This document shows positions 1 through 8,822 of a stretch of DNA of 22,288 nt, one piece after another. Source of the stretch: Fidelibacterota bacterium UBA1134 (GTDB taxonomy: Bacteria; Fidelibacterota; Marinisomatia; Marinisomatales; S15-B10). The notes below the pieces were generated by a model. The model did not search any database, was not told where the DNA came from, and worked only from the letters and a program-made list of their open reading frames with translations. Positions within the stretch are counted from its first letter, which is position 1. Every line of letters begins with the position of its first letter. Made by a program: the position numbers and the translations under genes. Location: the NCBI GenBank assembly GCA_002311975.1, contig DCAL01000065.1:1-22288 (forward strand). Direction: 5' to 3'.

Positions 1-499
1 TGAAGTTGTAGAGGTTTTCCGGCAAAGCCGAATCTCCCCTGATCCTCTCCTGCGGCACGCTGACGATGAGAGATCCTTGGGCGGTCATGAGACCTTTCAC
101 TTTCTCCAGCATTTCTACGGGGTTGTGCACGTGCTCCAGAACATGCGCCAGCAGTACATACTCAAATCGGCCGAGATTGTCTTCGTAGAAGCGGTTACCG
201 ATATAATGAAACTGAATGTCGGGGTGCCGCTCGCGGCATTTCCTGATGGATTTTTGGCTGATATCGGCGCCGTACACCTTGTCCGCACCGAAGCGGTCTG
301 CAAGCCGGCGGGAAAAATATCCGGTGCTGCACCCGATATCCACTATGTCCCCTGAGTTTCCCTGCCGTTCAATATAATCGACAATACAGTCACCTTCCCG
401 CTGTTTATAGTTGAGAAACCTGACGCCCATGAATGTCTTGGCGCCGATGATCTTCTGATAGTAGATATTGTAGATTGATCTCTCAGCTTGATTTTTCAC
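1..499 (-). CDS. Class I SAM-dependent methyltransferase, C-terminus cut by window edge
   Basis: Reading the minus strand gives an open frame of 166 codons that runs off base 1. It carries the class I methyltransferase signature: motif I DIVDIGCSTGYFSRRLA (the SAM glycine loop), an acidic strand-2 end (VYGADIS) and the motif IV/post-IV stretch YVLLAHVLEHVHNP, followed by LIVSVPQE. This is the pattern of the Methyltransf_11/23 families that act on small molecules, quinones or sugars; the substrate cannot be told. The start is uncertain. GTG at 499 is the first clear candidate, a TTG at 541 is in the same frame, and a consensus Shine-Dalgarno (526-534) lies too far from 499 to serve it. The gene follows the FKBP gene on the same strand, so the two may be co-transcribed. 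Family is sure, function is not. Confidence 0.8.
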   Translation of the reverse strand, partial: MKNQAERSIYNIYYQKIIGAKTFMGVRFLNYKQREGDCIVDYIERQGNSGDIVDIGCSTGYFSRRLADRFGADKVYGADISQKSIRKCRERHPDIQFHYIGNRFYEDNLGRFEYVLLAHVLEHVHNPVEMLEKVKGLMTAQGSLIVSVPQERIRGDSALPENLYNF

Positions 500-557
500 T
501 GTCTCAGCGGGCCCAAAAGATCCCGCACCTCCTTGGCGCAAACAAACTGAGTAGAAT

Positions 558-965
558 TTATTGACGAATTGCCAGTAATTCCACTTCAAAAATGAGGGTA
601 GAATTTGGCGGAATGGGACCGTTTCCCTGGGCGCCGTACCCCAATTCAGGCGGAATATTCAATTTGCGCTTGCCCCCCACCTTCATAGTCAGGACGCCCT
701 CATCCCACCCCTTGATCACACGTCCCGCTCCGATGGTGAATTCGAATGGCCGATTCTTATCCACTGAACTGTCGAATTTCGTGCCTTCCTCAAGCCAGCC
801 GGTGTAGTGAACGGTTACAAGCTGACCGGCCTGCGGCGATGCGCCGTCACCAACCTTCATGTCAACATACTTCAATCCCGAATCTGTCATCACCTCTTCT
901 CCAGACTTGTCTCCAGAACAACCCACAACGGCGAATGCCGCCGCCAGTAAAAGAATATGCCTCAT
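558..965 (-). CDS. FKBP-type peptidyl-prolyl cis-trans isomerase, lipoprotein
   Basis: The product (135 aa) is a peptidyl-prolyl isomerase that probably helps fold exported proteins. It starts with a lipoprotein signal, MRHILLLAAAFAVVGC, with a lipobox cysteine at residue 16, so it should be lipid-anchored at a membrane and face the periplasm. The rest is one complete FKBP domain: VTVHYTGW, the FDSS loop, FEFTIGAGRVIKGWDEG and the LGYGAQG...IPPNSTLIFEVELL end, with the active-site Tyr, Phe-Asp, Val-Ile, Trp and Phe positions of the family in place. The frame extends 11 codons further upstream, but the ATG at 965 is preferred: it follows GGAGG with good spacing and gives the proper signal peptide. 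It is divergent from rarA across 114 bases and precedes the methyltransferase. Confidence 0.93.
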   Translation of the reverse strand: MRHILLLAAAFAVVGCSGDKSGEEVMTDSGLKYVDMKVGDGASPQAGQLVTVHYTGWLEEGTKFDSSVDKNRPFEFTIGAGRVIKGWDEGVLTMKVGGKRKLNIPPELGYGAQGNGPIPPNSTLIFEVELLAIRQ

Positions 966-992
966 TTTGCCGCCTCCATCGTTAGTGAATGG

Positions 993-1021
993 TTGCAAGT
1001 CTAACCTGATCCTATCACAAT
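993..1021 (+). promoter_or_regulatory. Candidate sigma-70-type promoter for rarA
   Basis: TTGCAA (993-998) and CACAAT (1016-1021) are 17 bases apart, each matching 4 of 6 consensus positions. They lie in the divergent gap and point towards rarA, leaving a leader of about 50 bases. No clear Shine-Dalgarno is seen before the rarA ATG. Support is weak and comes from sequence match and position only. Confidence 0.25.
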
Positions 1022-1079
1022 TGCCACACCATTCTGTCCTTTTTGCTTTTCCACGGTTTGAAGTCTAAATTCACCCGTT

Positions 1080-2393
1080 ATGACGCCCGCTCGTGAGATT
1101 TTACCCCCTCTGGCTGACCGCGTGAGACCGGCGACCGTGACTGAATTCATCGGCCAGTCGCATCTTGTGGGCGCCGGCTCTCTCCTGCGACGTGCAATTC
1201 TGGAGAATAATCTGTTCAGCATGATCTTATGGGGACCGCCCGGCACGGGCAAGACAACTCTGGCCAAGATCGTCGCCAGGGAAACTAAAGCCGATTTCTA
1301 CCAGATGTCGGCCGTATCATCAGGTGTGCGCGAGGTGAGAAGGATTCTGAAAGCCGGAAGAGAAAATTTCAAAATGGCGAAGCATACCGTATTCTTCATC
1401 GACGAAATCCACCGCTTTAACAAAGCACAGCAGGATGCCCTGCTCCACGGCGTGGAAGATGGAGCCGTCATTCTCATCGGAGCGACGACGGAGAATCCCT
1501 CCTTCGAAGTGATTTCACCCCTTCTCTCGCGCTGCCGCGTCCTGAAGCTGGAGGATCTCAGCCAAGATGATCTTGCCGCCATCCTGAAGCGCGCAGAGGA
1601 GACCGACGTCGTGATCATGAAAAAGCGGCTCATGTTCGAAGGCAACACGCGGCAGGCGATGATTCATTCCGCTGGCGGCGACGCCCGCAAGATGCTAAAC
1701 ACGCTGGAGGTCGCTCTGGCAATGACGCCATCTGAAAAAGATTCAATCTTTATTACGGCAGAGATCCTCGAGACTGCGCTGCAGAAGAAGACGCAGATCT
1801 ATGACAAAGCGGGTGACTATCATTATGATACCATCTCGGCCTTCATCAAGTCTGTCCGCGGCAGCGATCCTGACGCCGCCATCTACTGGCTTGCCACCAT
1901 GCTGGAAGGTGGAGAACAGCCGGAGTTTATTGCTCGCCGCCTCATCATTCTGGCATCGGAAGATGTGGGCAATGCTGACCCTCAGGCCCTCATCCTCGCC
2001 ACAGCGGGATTCCAAGCGGTGCACACAATCGGCATGCCGGAAGCATCTCTTGTCTTGGCACAGGTAACCGCTTATCTGGCGGCAGCGCCTAAGTCCAATG
2101 CCAGCTACATGGCGATCCGGGAAGCGTCGGCCAAGGTGCGCAAAGAAGGAACTTCACCTATTCCACTCCATTTAAGGAACGCACCGACACCGCTCATGAA
2201 GGCGTTTGACTACGGCAAGGATTATACATATCCTCACAACCATCCTGAACACTTCGCCGCTAATGTTCACTACTTCCCCAAAGGAGTGAACCCCGTCTCT
2301 TTCTACCGGCCTACAGGGCACGGCTACGAGGAGTTCATTTCCGAACGTCTGAAACACCTGTGGCCTCACCGCCGCGAGAGCAAGAACCCTTGA
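1080..2393 (+). CDS. rarA: Replication-associated recombination ATPase RarA (MgsA)
   Basis: The 437-aa protein is an AAA+ ATPase of the clamp-loader class, which acts at stalled or collapsed replication forks together with SSB. Visible are the N-terminal PLADRVRPATVTEFIGQ box, Walker A GPPGTGKTT (about 52-60), Walker B FFIDEIHRF (about 105-113), sensor 1 GATTENP (134-140) and the likely arginine finger in SPLLSRCR (about 151). The C-terminal half has the MgsA tetramerisation region (AIYWLATMLEGGE, RRLIILASEDVGNADP) and the usual ending, a tyrosine- and histidine-rich stretch with YPHNHPEHF and FYRPTGHGYE. Length is normal for the family. The 3' end overlaps the start of the lptD-like gene, so the two are probably translated from one message. 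Confidence 0.96.
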   Translation: MTPAREILPPLADRVRPATVTEFIGQSHLVGAGSLLRRAILENNLFSMILWGPPGTGKTTLAKIVARETKADFYQMSAVSSGVREVRRILKAGRENFKMAKHTVFFIDEIHRFNKAQQDALLHGVEDGAVILIGATTENPSFEVISPLLSRCRVLKLEDLSQDDLAAILKRAEETDVVIMKKRLMFEGNTRQAMIHSAGGDARKMLNTLEVALAMTPSEKDSIFITAEILETALQKKTQIYDKAGDYHYDTISAFIKSVRGSDPDAAIYWLATMLEGGEQPEFIARRLIILASEDVGNADPQALILATAGFQAVHTIGMPEASLVLAQVTAYLAAAPKSNASYMAIREASAKVRKEGTSPIPLHLRNAPTPLMKAFDYGKDYTYPHNHPEHFAANVHYFPKGVNPVSFYRPTGHGYEEFISERLKHLWPHRRESKNP

Positions 2394-5300
2394 AACATCT
2401 GCTTTATCTGCTATTGCTCACCTCCCTTTTCGCCTCTCCCGGAGAAAGGCTGAAATTGATCCACGCCGATGAGCTCGAAAATATCACCGATGAGAAAGGT
2501 AATACGGTTCAGCACTTGAGAGGTAACGTCAAATTCAGAAAGGGAGAAGCCACTATTACGGCTGAACGGGCTTACTACAGGAACAGGGAGGAGATCGGAT
2601 CATTCGTCCACAACGTCCGCATGGAAGAAGATCAGAAGGTACTCACCGCAGACTCCGTCGTGATAAACTCGAGGCAGGATATCGCCACCTCCTTCGGCAA
2701 CACACACTTTGCGGATGAAGAATATCATCTCCTCGCAGATACATTCATCTTCTTCATGGAGGCAGACAGCGGAATCGCTTCCGGCAATGTCGAATTCACC
2801 CAGAGGAAGCAGGTGATCACCGCACAAAATCTTACCTATACCAAGCATCCGGAATCGGGGACCGCCAGCTACACCGCGCAAGGAACTGTTACCATCCGTG
2901 AAGAAAACCGCGAGGCCACCTGCGGCAAGAGCATCTTCAACGCCGAGAAAGAGATGTCAATCCTTTTGCAAAACCCCGTTGTTATTCAAGAGGGGCGACA
3001 CAAACTTACGGGAGAGAAAATTGAACTTTACTACCAAGACGATCTTTTACATCGGCTGGTAATCCCTGAAAAAGCACACGTGCTCTACCACACCAGAGGC
3101 AAAGTACGGCAGAAGGTAGAACTGGAAGATACGCTAGTCACACGCTACACCGAGGAAGAATTTGTCGATGATATGACGGGCAGTCGCCTTGAAGCTTACC
3201 TCAAAGAGGGTAATCTGGACTCAATGAGGCTTGAAGGGATGGCTACCACGCTGTACCACCTTTTTGAAGATTCCGTCTATCAGGGCCAGAATCTTGCCAG
3301 CGGCGATACTATCACGCTCCTCTTCTCGCCGGATTCTTCTGACAGGCAGGATCTGGAAGTCATCCATATCGTTGGCGGCGCCCGGGGAGAGTACCTCCCT
3401 GATGAATCCACCGAAGATGTGGATGCCCCTATCGTCTACCGTGCTGACACCATCAGGTATAGCATACCGGATCAGCAGACTCAGCTCTATCACGATGCAC
3501 AGATCGATTACAAAGACACAAAGCTGAATTCAGGTTTCGTGAATATCACCTGGCAGGACAATCTGTTGCGGGCATTTCCGGCACACCACCACAAGGAGAC
3601 CTACTCCACCGATGACATGCCTACATTCAGAGAAGCTGGAAGAGAACCCATGGTGGGAGAGGCGCTGATCTATAATCTTTCCACCGGGCGCGGTCGCGTC
3701 AAGCAGGGGCGGACCAAAATGGAAGACGGATATTACAGAGGCGAGGAAATCCAGAATCAGACGAAAGACACCTTCTTCGTTTCGAAGAGCATTTACACCA
3801 CCTGCGATCTTGATCCGGATCCTCATTTCCACTTCGAGAGCCGTCAGATGAAGATGATCATGGATGACAAGGTTATCGCCAAGCCGATCATCCTCTACCT
3901 GGGGGGAATTCCAGTTTTCGGACTGCCGTTCGGCTTATTCCCCGATCAGGGCGGCAAGCGTCACTCCGGCTGGATTATGCCGTCCTACGGAGAGAACAGC
4001 CGTCAGGGACAGTATCTGAAAGGGCTGGGATATTTCTGGGCCGTCAATAAATTCTTCAATTCTCAGTTCGCTCTGGACTTCTACGACCGGCAGGGAATTG
4101 TCTTTCACAACACGAATCGCTACTTCAAACGCTATGCATTCAGCGGCGGATTTAACTTCCGCTATAACAGGACGGTGGCCACGCGGGAGATCGCCGATTT
4201 CTTTGACAAGCCGGGCGCCATCAGATGGTCAGCATCGTGGAATCACTCTCAGAAGATGCGCAACAGTCAGTCTTTCAATGTACGCGCCCAATACTACAAC
4301 GATAGTCAGTTCAACCGCCGACTGGGAATTCACAGGGATACGCGTCTGAATCAGAAGGCTGTCTCCAACGCCACTTATTCGAAACGGTGGCCGGAGCAGA
4401 ATGTCAGCATGTCCATGAACCTTTCGGAAACACGCAACCTCATGGCAAAGGCGAAGACGCATCCCACAACAGTTCAGGACTCGCTGTACTTTCAGCTGCC
4501 CGGCAAGGCGGGGGCTCGGGTGGTGGAGACAACCACTGCCCTCCCCACATTCAATTTTCGCAAGGGACAGTCTCAACTGTTCGGAAGATCTAAAAAAGGC
4601 GGCACAACCTTTCACTGGAGTTACAACAGCGCTCTCAAGAACAGAGGCACCGGCTTCTACGAATCTGAAGCAACGATTGATACGCTTGAAGACGCCACGC
4701 TGGACACATCATTTGCATGGGGAACACGCCAGACGGACTTTGACAACAGCTGGGTGCATAACATTTCACTATCGGGATCGGCACAGCTGTTCAAAGTTCT
4801 CTCCCTCAGGCAAAGCTTCTCTCTGAGGGAAGAATGGATCACCAAGTATTTCGATGCCGAAGCCGCCGATACGCTGGGCAATCCAATCCAGAGGCAGGAA
4901 GTCCGGGGATTCCGGGCGCGCCATAAGGGAACCTTTTCCGTCAACGCCAACACGAAGCTCTACGGACTGTTTCCCATCAGGATTGGTCCTCTTACTGCGC
5001 TGCGTCACACCATCACCCCTTCGGTGGGCTTCTCCTTCCGGCCCGACTACTCCAAGCCGATCCTTGGATATGATGCGGGATATTTCAAGACTCTGACCGA
5101 CGAGAACGGAGAGGAACATCTCTTTGACTATTTCAACGGTTCACAGATCGGTGCTACGTCCAGGCAGGAACAGAGGAGCCTGAACATTTCAGTCAAGAAT
5201 CTTTTTCAGGCAAAAGTCCGCCGCGGTGATGAAGAGAGGAAAATCGATAATCTGCTCACATGGAATATGAGGACAAGCTACAATTTTGCTGCCGATCAAT

Positions 5301-5980
5301 TCAGGCTGGCCAAGCTGCGTTCATCTATCAGGGCTGGCTGGCTCAGGAAACTCAATCTCGACTTCAGCATGGCGCACGACTTCTACGATGTCGACTATCA
5401 TGAAGGCAAGGCAACGAGGGCAGATCGCATCAGAACCAGTAAGAATGGGATTCCTCTGCCCCGCCTTATCGAGATGAACGCAGCCACAGGATTCAAGCTG
5501 TCCGGCAAGCGACTCGGTTTTACCGATCGGGACTCGCCCGCTGACACTGCCGGCGTGGATACTCTGACCCAGGAAGCCGACCTCACCAGCGGCGGTGTGC
5601 GAAGACTCGGAGGCGCGGCTGGTGCCGGTCAGTCCGGGAAAGACCTGTGGGATCTTCAGGTAAGTCTGAGATATTCGGCGAGACGGAACGATCCCCTCAA
5701 TCCCAAGAATAACCTCTGGATGAACACATCGTTGCGCCTGCAACTGACAAAAGCTTGGCGAATTCAGTACAGCGCCCGTTTTGATTTGTTAGAGAGGAAA
5801 CTGGTCAGCCACGATTTTCACGTCCATCGAGATCTCCACTGCTGGGAACTCAATTTCAACTGGACGCCCAGCGGATTCGGGCGGGGCTTTTACATGCGCA
5901 TCAACGTCAAATCTCCAACGTTTCGTGACCTCAAACTTGAGTCCCGCGGCGGCCGCTGGCTGGGACCGAGTATTCCATAG
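2390..5980 (+). CDS. lptD: LptD/OstA-like LPS-assembly outer membrane protein
   Basis: This very long protein (1196 aa from the TTG at 2390) is predicted to insert lipopolysaccharide into the outer leaflet of the outer membrane. The TTG overlaps the rarA stop (TTGA) and gives a neat signal peptide, MKHLLYLLLLTSLFAS; a GTG at 2360 would add 10 residues in front and spoil it. Residues about 25-480 are tandem OstA/LptA-type strands (LRGNVKFRKGEATITAERA, ASGNVEFTQRKQVITAQNL, KLTGEKIELYY and so on). From about 490 (YLGGIPVFGLPFGLFP) to the end is the barrel, finishing with the DLHCWELNFNWTPSGFGRGF segment typical of FCB-group LptD relatives. Proteobacterial LptD is around 780 aa; the extra length is mostly in the N-terminal repeats. 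Start choice is inferred, family is firm. Confidence 0.88.
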   Translation: MKHLLYLLLLTSLFASPGERLKLIHADELENITDEKGNTVQHLRGNVKFRKGEATITAERAYYRNREEIGSFVHNVRMEEDQKVLTADSVVINSRQDIATSFGNTHFADEEYHLLADTFIFFMEADSGIASGNVEFTQRKQVITAQNLTYTKHPESGTASYTAQGTVTIREENREATCGKSIFNAEKEMSILLQNPVVIQEGRHKLTGEKIELYYQDDLLHRLVIPEKAHVLYHTRGKVRQKVELEDTLVTRYTEEEFVDDMTGSRLEAYLKEGNLDSMRLEGMATTLYHLFEDSVYQGQNLASGDTITLLFSPDSSDRQDLEVIHIVGGARGEYLPDESTEDVDAPIVYRADTIRYSIPDQQTQLYHDAQIDYKDTKLNSGFVNITWQDNLLRAFPAHHHKETYSTDDMPTFREAGREPMVGEALIYNLSTGRGRVKQGRTKMEDGYYRGEEIQNQTKDTFFVSKSIYTTCDLDPDPHFHFESRQMKMIMDDKVIAKPIILYLGGIPVFGLPFGLFPDQGGKRHSGWIMPSYGENSRQGQYLKGLGYFWAVNKFFNSQFALDFYDRQGIVFHNTNRYFKRYAFSGGFNFRYNRTVATREIADFFDKPGAIRWSASWNHSQKMRNSQSFNVRAQYYNDSQFNRRLGIHRDTRLNQKAVSNATYSKRWPEQNVSMSMNLSETRNLMAKAKTHPTTVQDSLYFQLPGKAGARVVETTTALPTFNFRKGQSQLFGRSKKGGTTFHWSYNSALKNRGTGFYESEATIDTLEDATLDTSFAWGTRQTDFDNSWVHNISLSGSAQLFKVLSLRQSFSLREEWITKYFDAEAADTLGNPIQRQEVRGFRARHKGTFSVNANTKLYGLFPIRIGPLTALRHTITPSVGFSFRPDYSKPILGYDAGYFKTLTDENGEEHLFDYFNGSQIGATSRQEQRSLNISVKNLFQAKVRRGDEERKIDNLLTWNMRTSYNFAADQFRLAKLRSSIRAGWLRKLNLDFSMAHDFYDVDYHEGKATRADRIRTSKNGIPLPRLIEMNAATGFKLSGKRLGFTDRDSPADTAGVDTLTQEADLTSGGVRRLGGAAGAGQSGKDLWDLQVSLRYSARRNDPLNPKNNLWMNTSLRLQLTKAWRIQYSARFDLLERKLVSHDFHVHRDLHCWELNFNWTPSGFGRGFYMRINVKSPTFRDLKLESRGGRWLGPSIP

Positions 5981-5998
5981 TCCTGCCGCCTTCACTGC

Positions 5999-6691
5999 AT
6001 GAGTAGACGAAATGTATCGCAGCAAAAACGAAGCCCCAGCGACACATTGAAGTCAGCATCGTTACGACGTGCCCCCGCTTCATTCGCCATAATCCTGATT
6101 CTACTGATTGTGCCCGTAAAGAAGTCTGTCGGGAATCAGATTGGGCTTTACGCTTCAAAAATGTGGATAGACAATCAGAATCTAGAGAATCCATCCGGAG
6201 GCGGGATCTTTTTTTCACGCCATCTACGCGGGAGGCTGAGCACCCGGATTGAGGTATCACATCACACTTACAAGACTACGTATATGGGCCGGATTTATTC
6301 AAGCGGGCCCGCACAGATGCTTGCCGATCCAGAACCGATTAGAAGTGTCGCCTTCATCAATTCACTTAACTTTTCGCTCAACCTATATCTTCTGGAAGTC
6401 AGAAAATGGGTCGTCAGTGTGGGCGGAGGAATTGGGAGAAGCGCTCTCGATGGTGTCATCCGCGGACTCGATTCAGGACGCGAACTGGAACTGCAAAGCG
6501 TCATCAAGATATCTCTCAGTTATTCAGTTGGGACGGAAGTTCGTATCAGTGATAGACTCCCGATACTGTTTACGACCCAAATCAGGTACATTCTTTTCAA
6601 TCCCTCGGTTATCATCACCGATGCGCCCAATCCGTTTGGTGACTCATTGAAAGGATCCGAGCTTAGACTGGGACTTGCATATATGTTTTGA
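5999..6691 (+). CDS. Small outer-membrane beta-barrel protein, function unknown
   Basis: The 230-aa product has a long basic N-region, then a hydrophobic core (SFAIILILLIVPV) that would serve as a signal peptide. The rest is alternating strands rich in aromatic and glycine residues: IGLYASKMWIDNQ, STRIEVSHHTYKT, WVVSVGGGIGRSA, LSYSVGTEVRIS and others. It ends in LRLGLAYMF, with a C-terminal phenylalanine as expected for BAM-inserted barrels. The size fits an 8-stranded porin-like or OmpA/OmpW-like barrel. No ligand or enzymatic function can be assigned. It begins 18 bases after the lptD-like gene and probably shares its transcript. No Shine-Dalgarno is evident at the ATG; an in-frame TTG at 6047 is an alternative start. 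Confidence 0.72.
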   Translation: MSRRNVSQQKRSPSDTLKSASLRRAPASFAIILILLIVPVKKSVGNQIGLYASKMWIDNQNLENPSGGGIFFSRHLRGRLSTRIEVSHHTYKTTYMGRIYSSGPAQMLADPEPIRSVAFINSLNFSLNLYLLEVRKWVVSVGGGIGRSALDGVIRGLDSGRELELQSVIKISLSYSVGTEVRISDRLPILFTTQIRYILFNPSVIITDAPNPFGDSLKGSELRLGLAYMF

Positions 6692-6744
6692 CAATATGGC
6701 ATGGCCTGAAACAAATTCCTCACCTGTTAATCAGACTCATTACG

Positions 6745-7080
6745 ATGTTTTGTCCTGAATGTAAATCTGAGTACAAGGAAGAAGTCGCAGTTTGCGCCGA
6801 CTGCGGTGTGTCGCTTGTCTCCGCACTCCCCGAAGAAGTTACGCCGGAAGAAGTGAAGTGGGTCAAACTGTATGAACTTTCCAGTCAGCTCTACGCCGAA
6901 ATGGCCAAGGAGGCGCTGGATAACGCAGACATCATGAGTTACTTCAAGGCGGATTTCTTCACATCAGCCTACGGCGTTAAGGGAGGTACAGTCCTCGGAA
7001 GCCGTGCCACACTCTACGTCCCGGAGCCAGATATGGAGAGGGCAAGAGCTTTACTGACAGACATGGTCGATCACGATTAA
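6745..7080 (+). CDS. Zinc-ribbon protein with DUF2007 domain (putative signal-transducing protein)
   Basis: The 111-aa protein starts MFCPECKSEYKEEVAVCADC, a two-knuckle zinc ribbon (CPEC...CADC). It continues with a DUF2007-type domain: VKLYELSSQLYAEMAKEALDNADI, then a central strand region and RATLYVPEPDMERARALL. DUF2007 domains are small alpha/beta domains of unknown role, and the coupling to an N-terminal ribbon is common. The frame is open 19 codons further upstream, but that part would be an unrelated hydrophobic tail, so the ATG at 6745 directly before the zinc ribbon is chosen. The gene ends 11 bases before hisS and probably shares a transcript with it. Function is unknown. Confidence 0.82.
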   Translation: MFCPECKSEYKEEVAVCADCGVSLVSALPEEVTPEEVKWVKLYELSSQLYAEMAKEALDNADIMSYFKADFFTSAYGVKGGTVLGSRATLYVPEPDMERARALLTDMVDHD

Positions 7081-7091
7081 CCTGAGAAGAG

Positions 7092-8363
7092 ATGGGATCA
7101 GAACAACAGTTTAAGTCTATCAAGGGGACAAGGGATCTTCTGCCTGAAGAAAGCACAAGAGTGAGGTCTGTGGAGACCACCATTCACGATGTAATGAACC
7201 GCTGGGGCTACGGAGAAATCCGCACGCCCGCTTTTGAACAGACAGAACTTTTCACCCGCAGCGTCGGCGAAGAGAGTGATATCGTTACAAAACAGATGTA
7301 CACGTTTTCCGATCAGAGCGGTACAAGTCTCACCCTCAAGCCTGAACTGACTGCGCCTGTCATGCGGGCCTACATTGAGCACGATATGGCACGAGGTGGA
7401 GCCTTAACGAAACTTTACTACATCGACGACCTTTTCAGACAGGAACGTCCCCAGAAGGGCAGATTGCGCCAGTTCCGCCAGTTCGGAGCGGAGGCAATCG
7501 GGTCACCTCACCCAGAGCAGGATGCCGAAATCGTGGCCTTAGTCTATACGATTCTCACGGAAATAGGTCTTGACGATATCACTCTGCACATCAACAGCAT
7601 CGGTTCTGACAACAGTCGTAACGTCTTCCGGCACGCTCTGGTGGAGTTTCTCACGCCGCACAAAAGCGATCTGAGTGAAACCAGTCAGAGGAGGCTGCAG
7701 ACAAATCCGCTGCGCATCCTCGACAGCAAAAGCGAAGAGGAGCAAAAGCTTCTTAAGAACGCCCCCAGCATCCTCGACTATCTGGATGACGATGACAGAG
7801 CCCATTATGAAGATGTAAAGCATTTTCTTGAGCGGATGAATATCCCTTTTGCCGAGAACAAGATGATGGTACGGGGGCTCGACTATTACACGCGGACGAC
7901 CTTTGAAATTACCAGTCCGAATGTGGGGGCTCAGGACGCACTTTGCGGCGGCGGCCGATACGACAAGCTGATTGAGGATTTGGGAGGAAAGCAGACTCCC
8001 GCCGTCGGCTTTGCTGCCGGGATTGAGCGGATTATGCTCGCCATGGAACAGGGGGACGAGGATTCAGATCAAAAGGCGCCGCGCGTCTATGTGGTGGCGG
8101 CAGGCGACGCTGCCCGGAACGCCGTGCTTAAACTGACCATGGACCTACGGGCCGAGGGCATTTCCGCCGACTTCGATTCCCTGCGCCGGAGTCTAAAAGC
8201 TCAGATGCGGGAGGCCAACCGGCTGAGCGCGTCTCACGCGGTCATTATTGGAGAAAAGGAATTAGCCGCTGGCACGGCTCAAGTGAAAACACTGGTCAGT
8301 GGTGAGCAAGATACTTGGCCGCTGAAGGAAATCTCCTCGAATCTGTCGTCGGGCCAAGTCTGA
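7092..8363 (+). CDS. hisS: Histidyl-tRNA synthetase
   Basis: Histidyl-tRNA synthetase (423 aa, normal length) charges tRNA-His in the cytoplasm. The sequence has the opening KGTRDLLPEE (about 11-20), class II motif 2 with FRQERPQKGRLRQFRQ (about 115-130), the histidine-specific box GLDYYTRTTFEI (about 263-274), the GGGRYDKL loop, and motif 3 AVGFAAGIERIML (about 304). The C-terminal anticodon-binding domain follows (PRVYVVAAGDAARNAVLKL...SASHAVIIGEKELAAGTAQVK). The ATG lies just after GAGAAGAG. It is the last gene of the plus-strand series that starts at rarA, and 189 bases of AT-rich DNA separate it from the toxin-antitoxin pair. Confidence 0.97.
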   Translation: MGSEQQFKSIKGTRDLLPEESTRVRSVETTIHDVMNRWGYGEIRTPAFEQTELFTRSVGEESDIVTKQMYTFSDQSGTSLTLKPELTAPVMRAYIEHDMARGGALTKLYYIDDLFRQERPQKGRLRQFRQFGAEAIGSPHPEQDAEIVALVYTILTEIGLDDITLHINSIGSDNSRNVFRHALVEFLTPHKSDLSETSQRRLQTNPLRILDSKSEEEQKLLKNAPSILDYLDDDDRAHYEDVKHFLERMNIPFAENKMMVRGLDYYTRTTFEITSPNVGAQDALCGGGRYDKLIEDLGGKQTPAVGFAAGIERIMLAMEQGDEDSDQKAPRVYVVAAGDAARNAVLKLTMDLRAEGISADFDSLRRSLKAQMREANRLSASHAVIIGEKELAAGTAQVKTLVSGEQDTWPLKEISSNLSSGQV

Positions 8364-8514
8364 TCGTTTTCGCCCGTCAGCATCCCGCAGCATTCTTTTA
8401 CTAAGAACTTCCACTAGGCGAGAAGGTACACCCTACGAAGCAAACGTGCAATTATGAGTGTAGTTGCTTAAAGTTTCAACCATTCCGGAAACAGATTATG
8501 GAAATTACAAACAA

Positions 8515-8532
8515 ATGATTAAATTGATTCAT
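8515..8532. promoter_or_regulatory. Imperfect palindrome, candidate operator of the toxin-antitoxin operon
   Basis: The 18-base stretch ATGATTAAATTGATTCAT matches its own reverse complement at 14 of 18 positions, with half-sites ATGAtT and AtTCAT. It sits 20 bases before the antitoxin start codon, in the AT-rich leader. AbrB-family antitoxins usually repress their own operon through such sites, so this is a reasonable operator candidate. It is inferred from symmetry and position only. Confidence 0.35.
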
Positions 8533-8552
8533 GGATTAATGGGAGATTTCAG

Positions 8553-8822
8553 ATGCTGAGAAAGTTAGGCAAGAGCAATCAGGTAGCTATTCCAAAGGAG
8601 ATTCTGAAAAAACTGCACTTGAACTCGAATGACTACATGGACGTTTACATAGAGGACAACAAGATCATTCTCGAGCCGAAGATAGTAATCCCGAGGGATC
8701 AAGCGTATTTCTTCACAGAAGAATGGCAGAAGGACGAACACCAAGCTGAGCAAGACATTCAGTCCGGGAGGCTAACAGAGACGGCCGATCTTGACGAATT
8801 GATGGAAGAAATGGACAAGTAG
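8553..8822 (+). CDS. AbrB/MazE-type antitoxin, DNA-binding
   Basis: The 89-aa protein begins with an AbrB/SpoVT-like swapped-hairpin domain: MLRKLGKSNQVAIPKEILKK, then LNSNDYMDVYIEDNKIILEP (through about residue 46). The acidic second half (about 47-89, ending DLDELMEEMDK) is the part expected to wrap and neutralise the toxin. The ATG has a good Shine-Dalgarno, GGGAG, 7 bases upstream. The stop TAG overlaps the GTG of the next gene by one base (TAGTG), so the pair is translationally coupled, antitoxin first. Autoregulation through the palindrome at 8515-8532 is likely. Family assignment is firm; specificity is unknown. Confidence 0.88.
   Translation: MLRKLGKSNQVAIPKEILKKLHLNSNDYMDVYIEDNKIILEPKIVIPRDQAYFFTEEWQKDEHQAEQDIQSGRLTETADLDELMEEMDK

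Noticed and set aside
2360..2389. GTG start of the lptD-like gene inside rarA
   Set aside because: It would put charged residues and prolines ahead of an otherwise clean signal peptide; the TTG at 2390 fits better.
8364..8552. Small RNA or tRNA in the gap after hisS
   Set aside because: No cloverleaf or strong stem-loop was seen; only the imperfect palindrome at 8515-8532 stands out.
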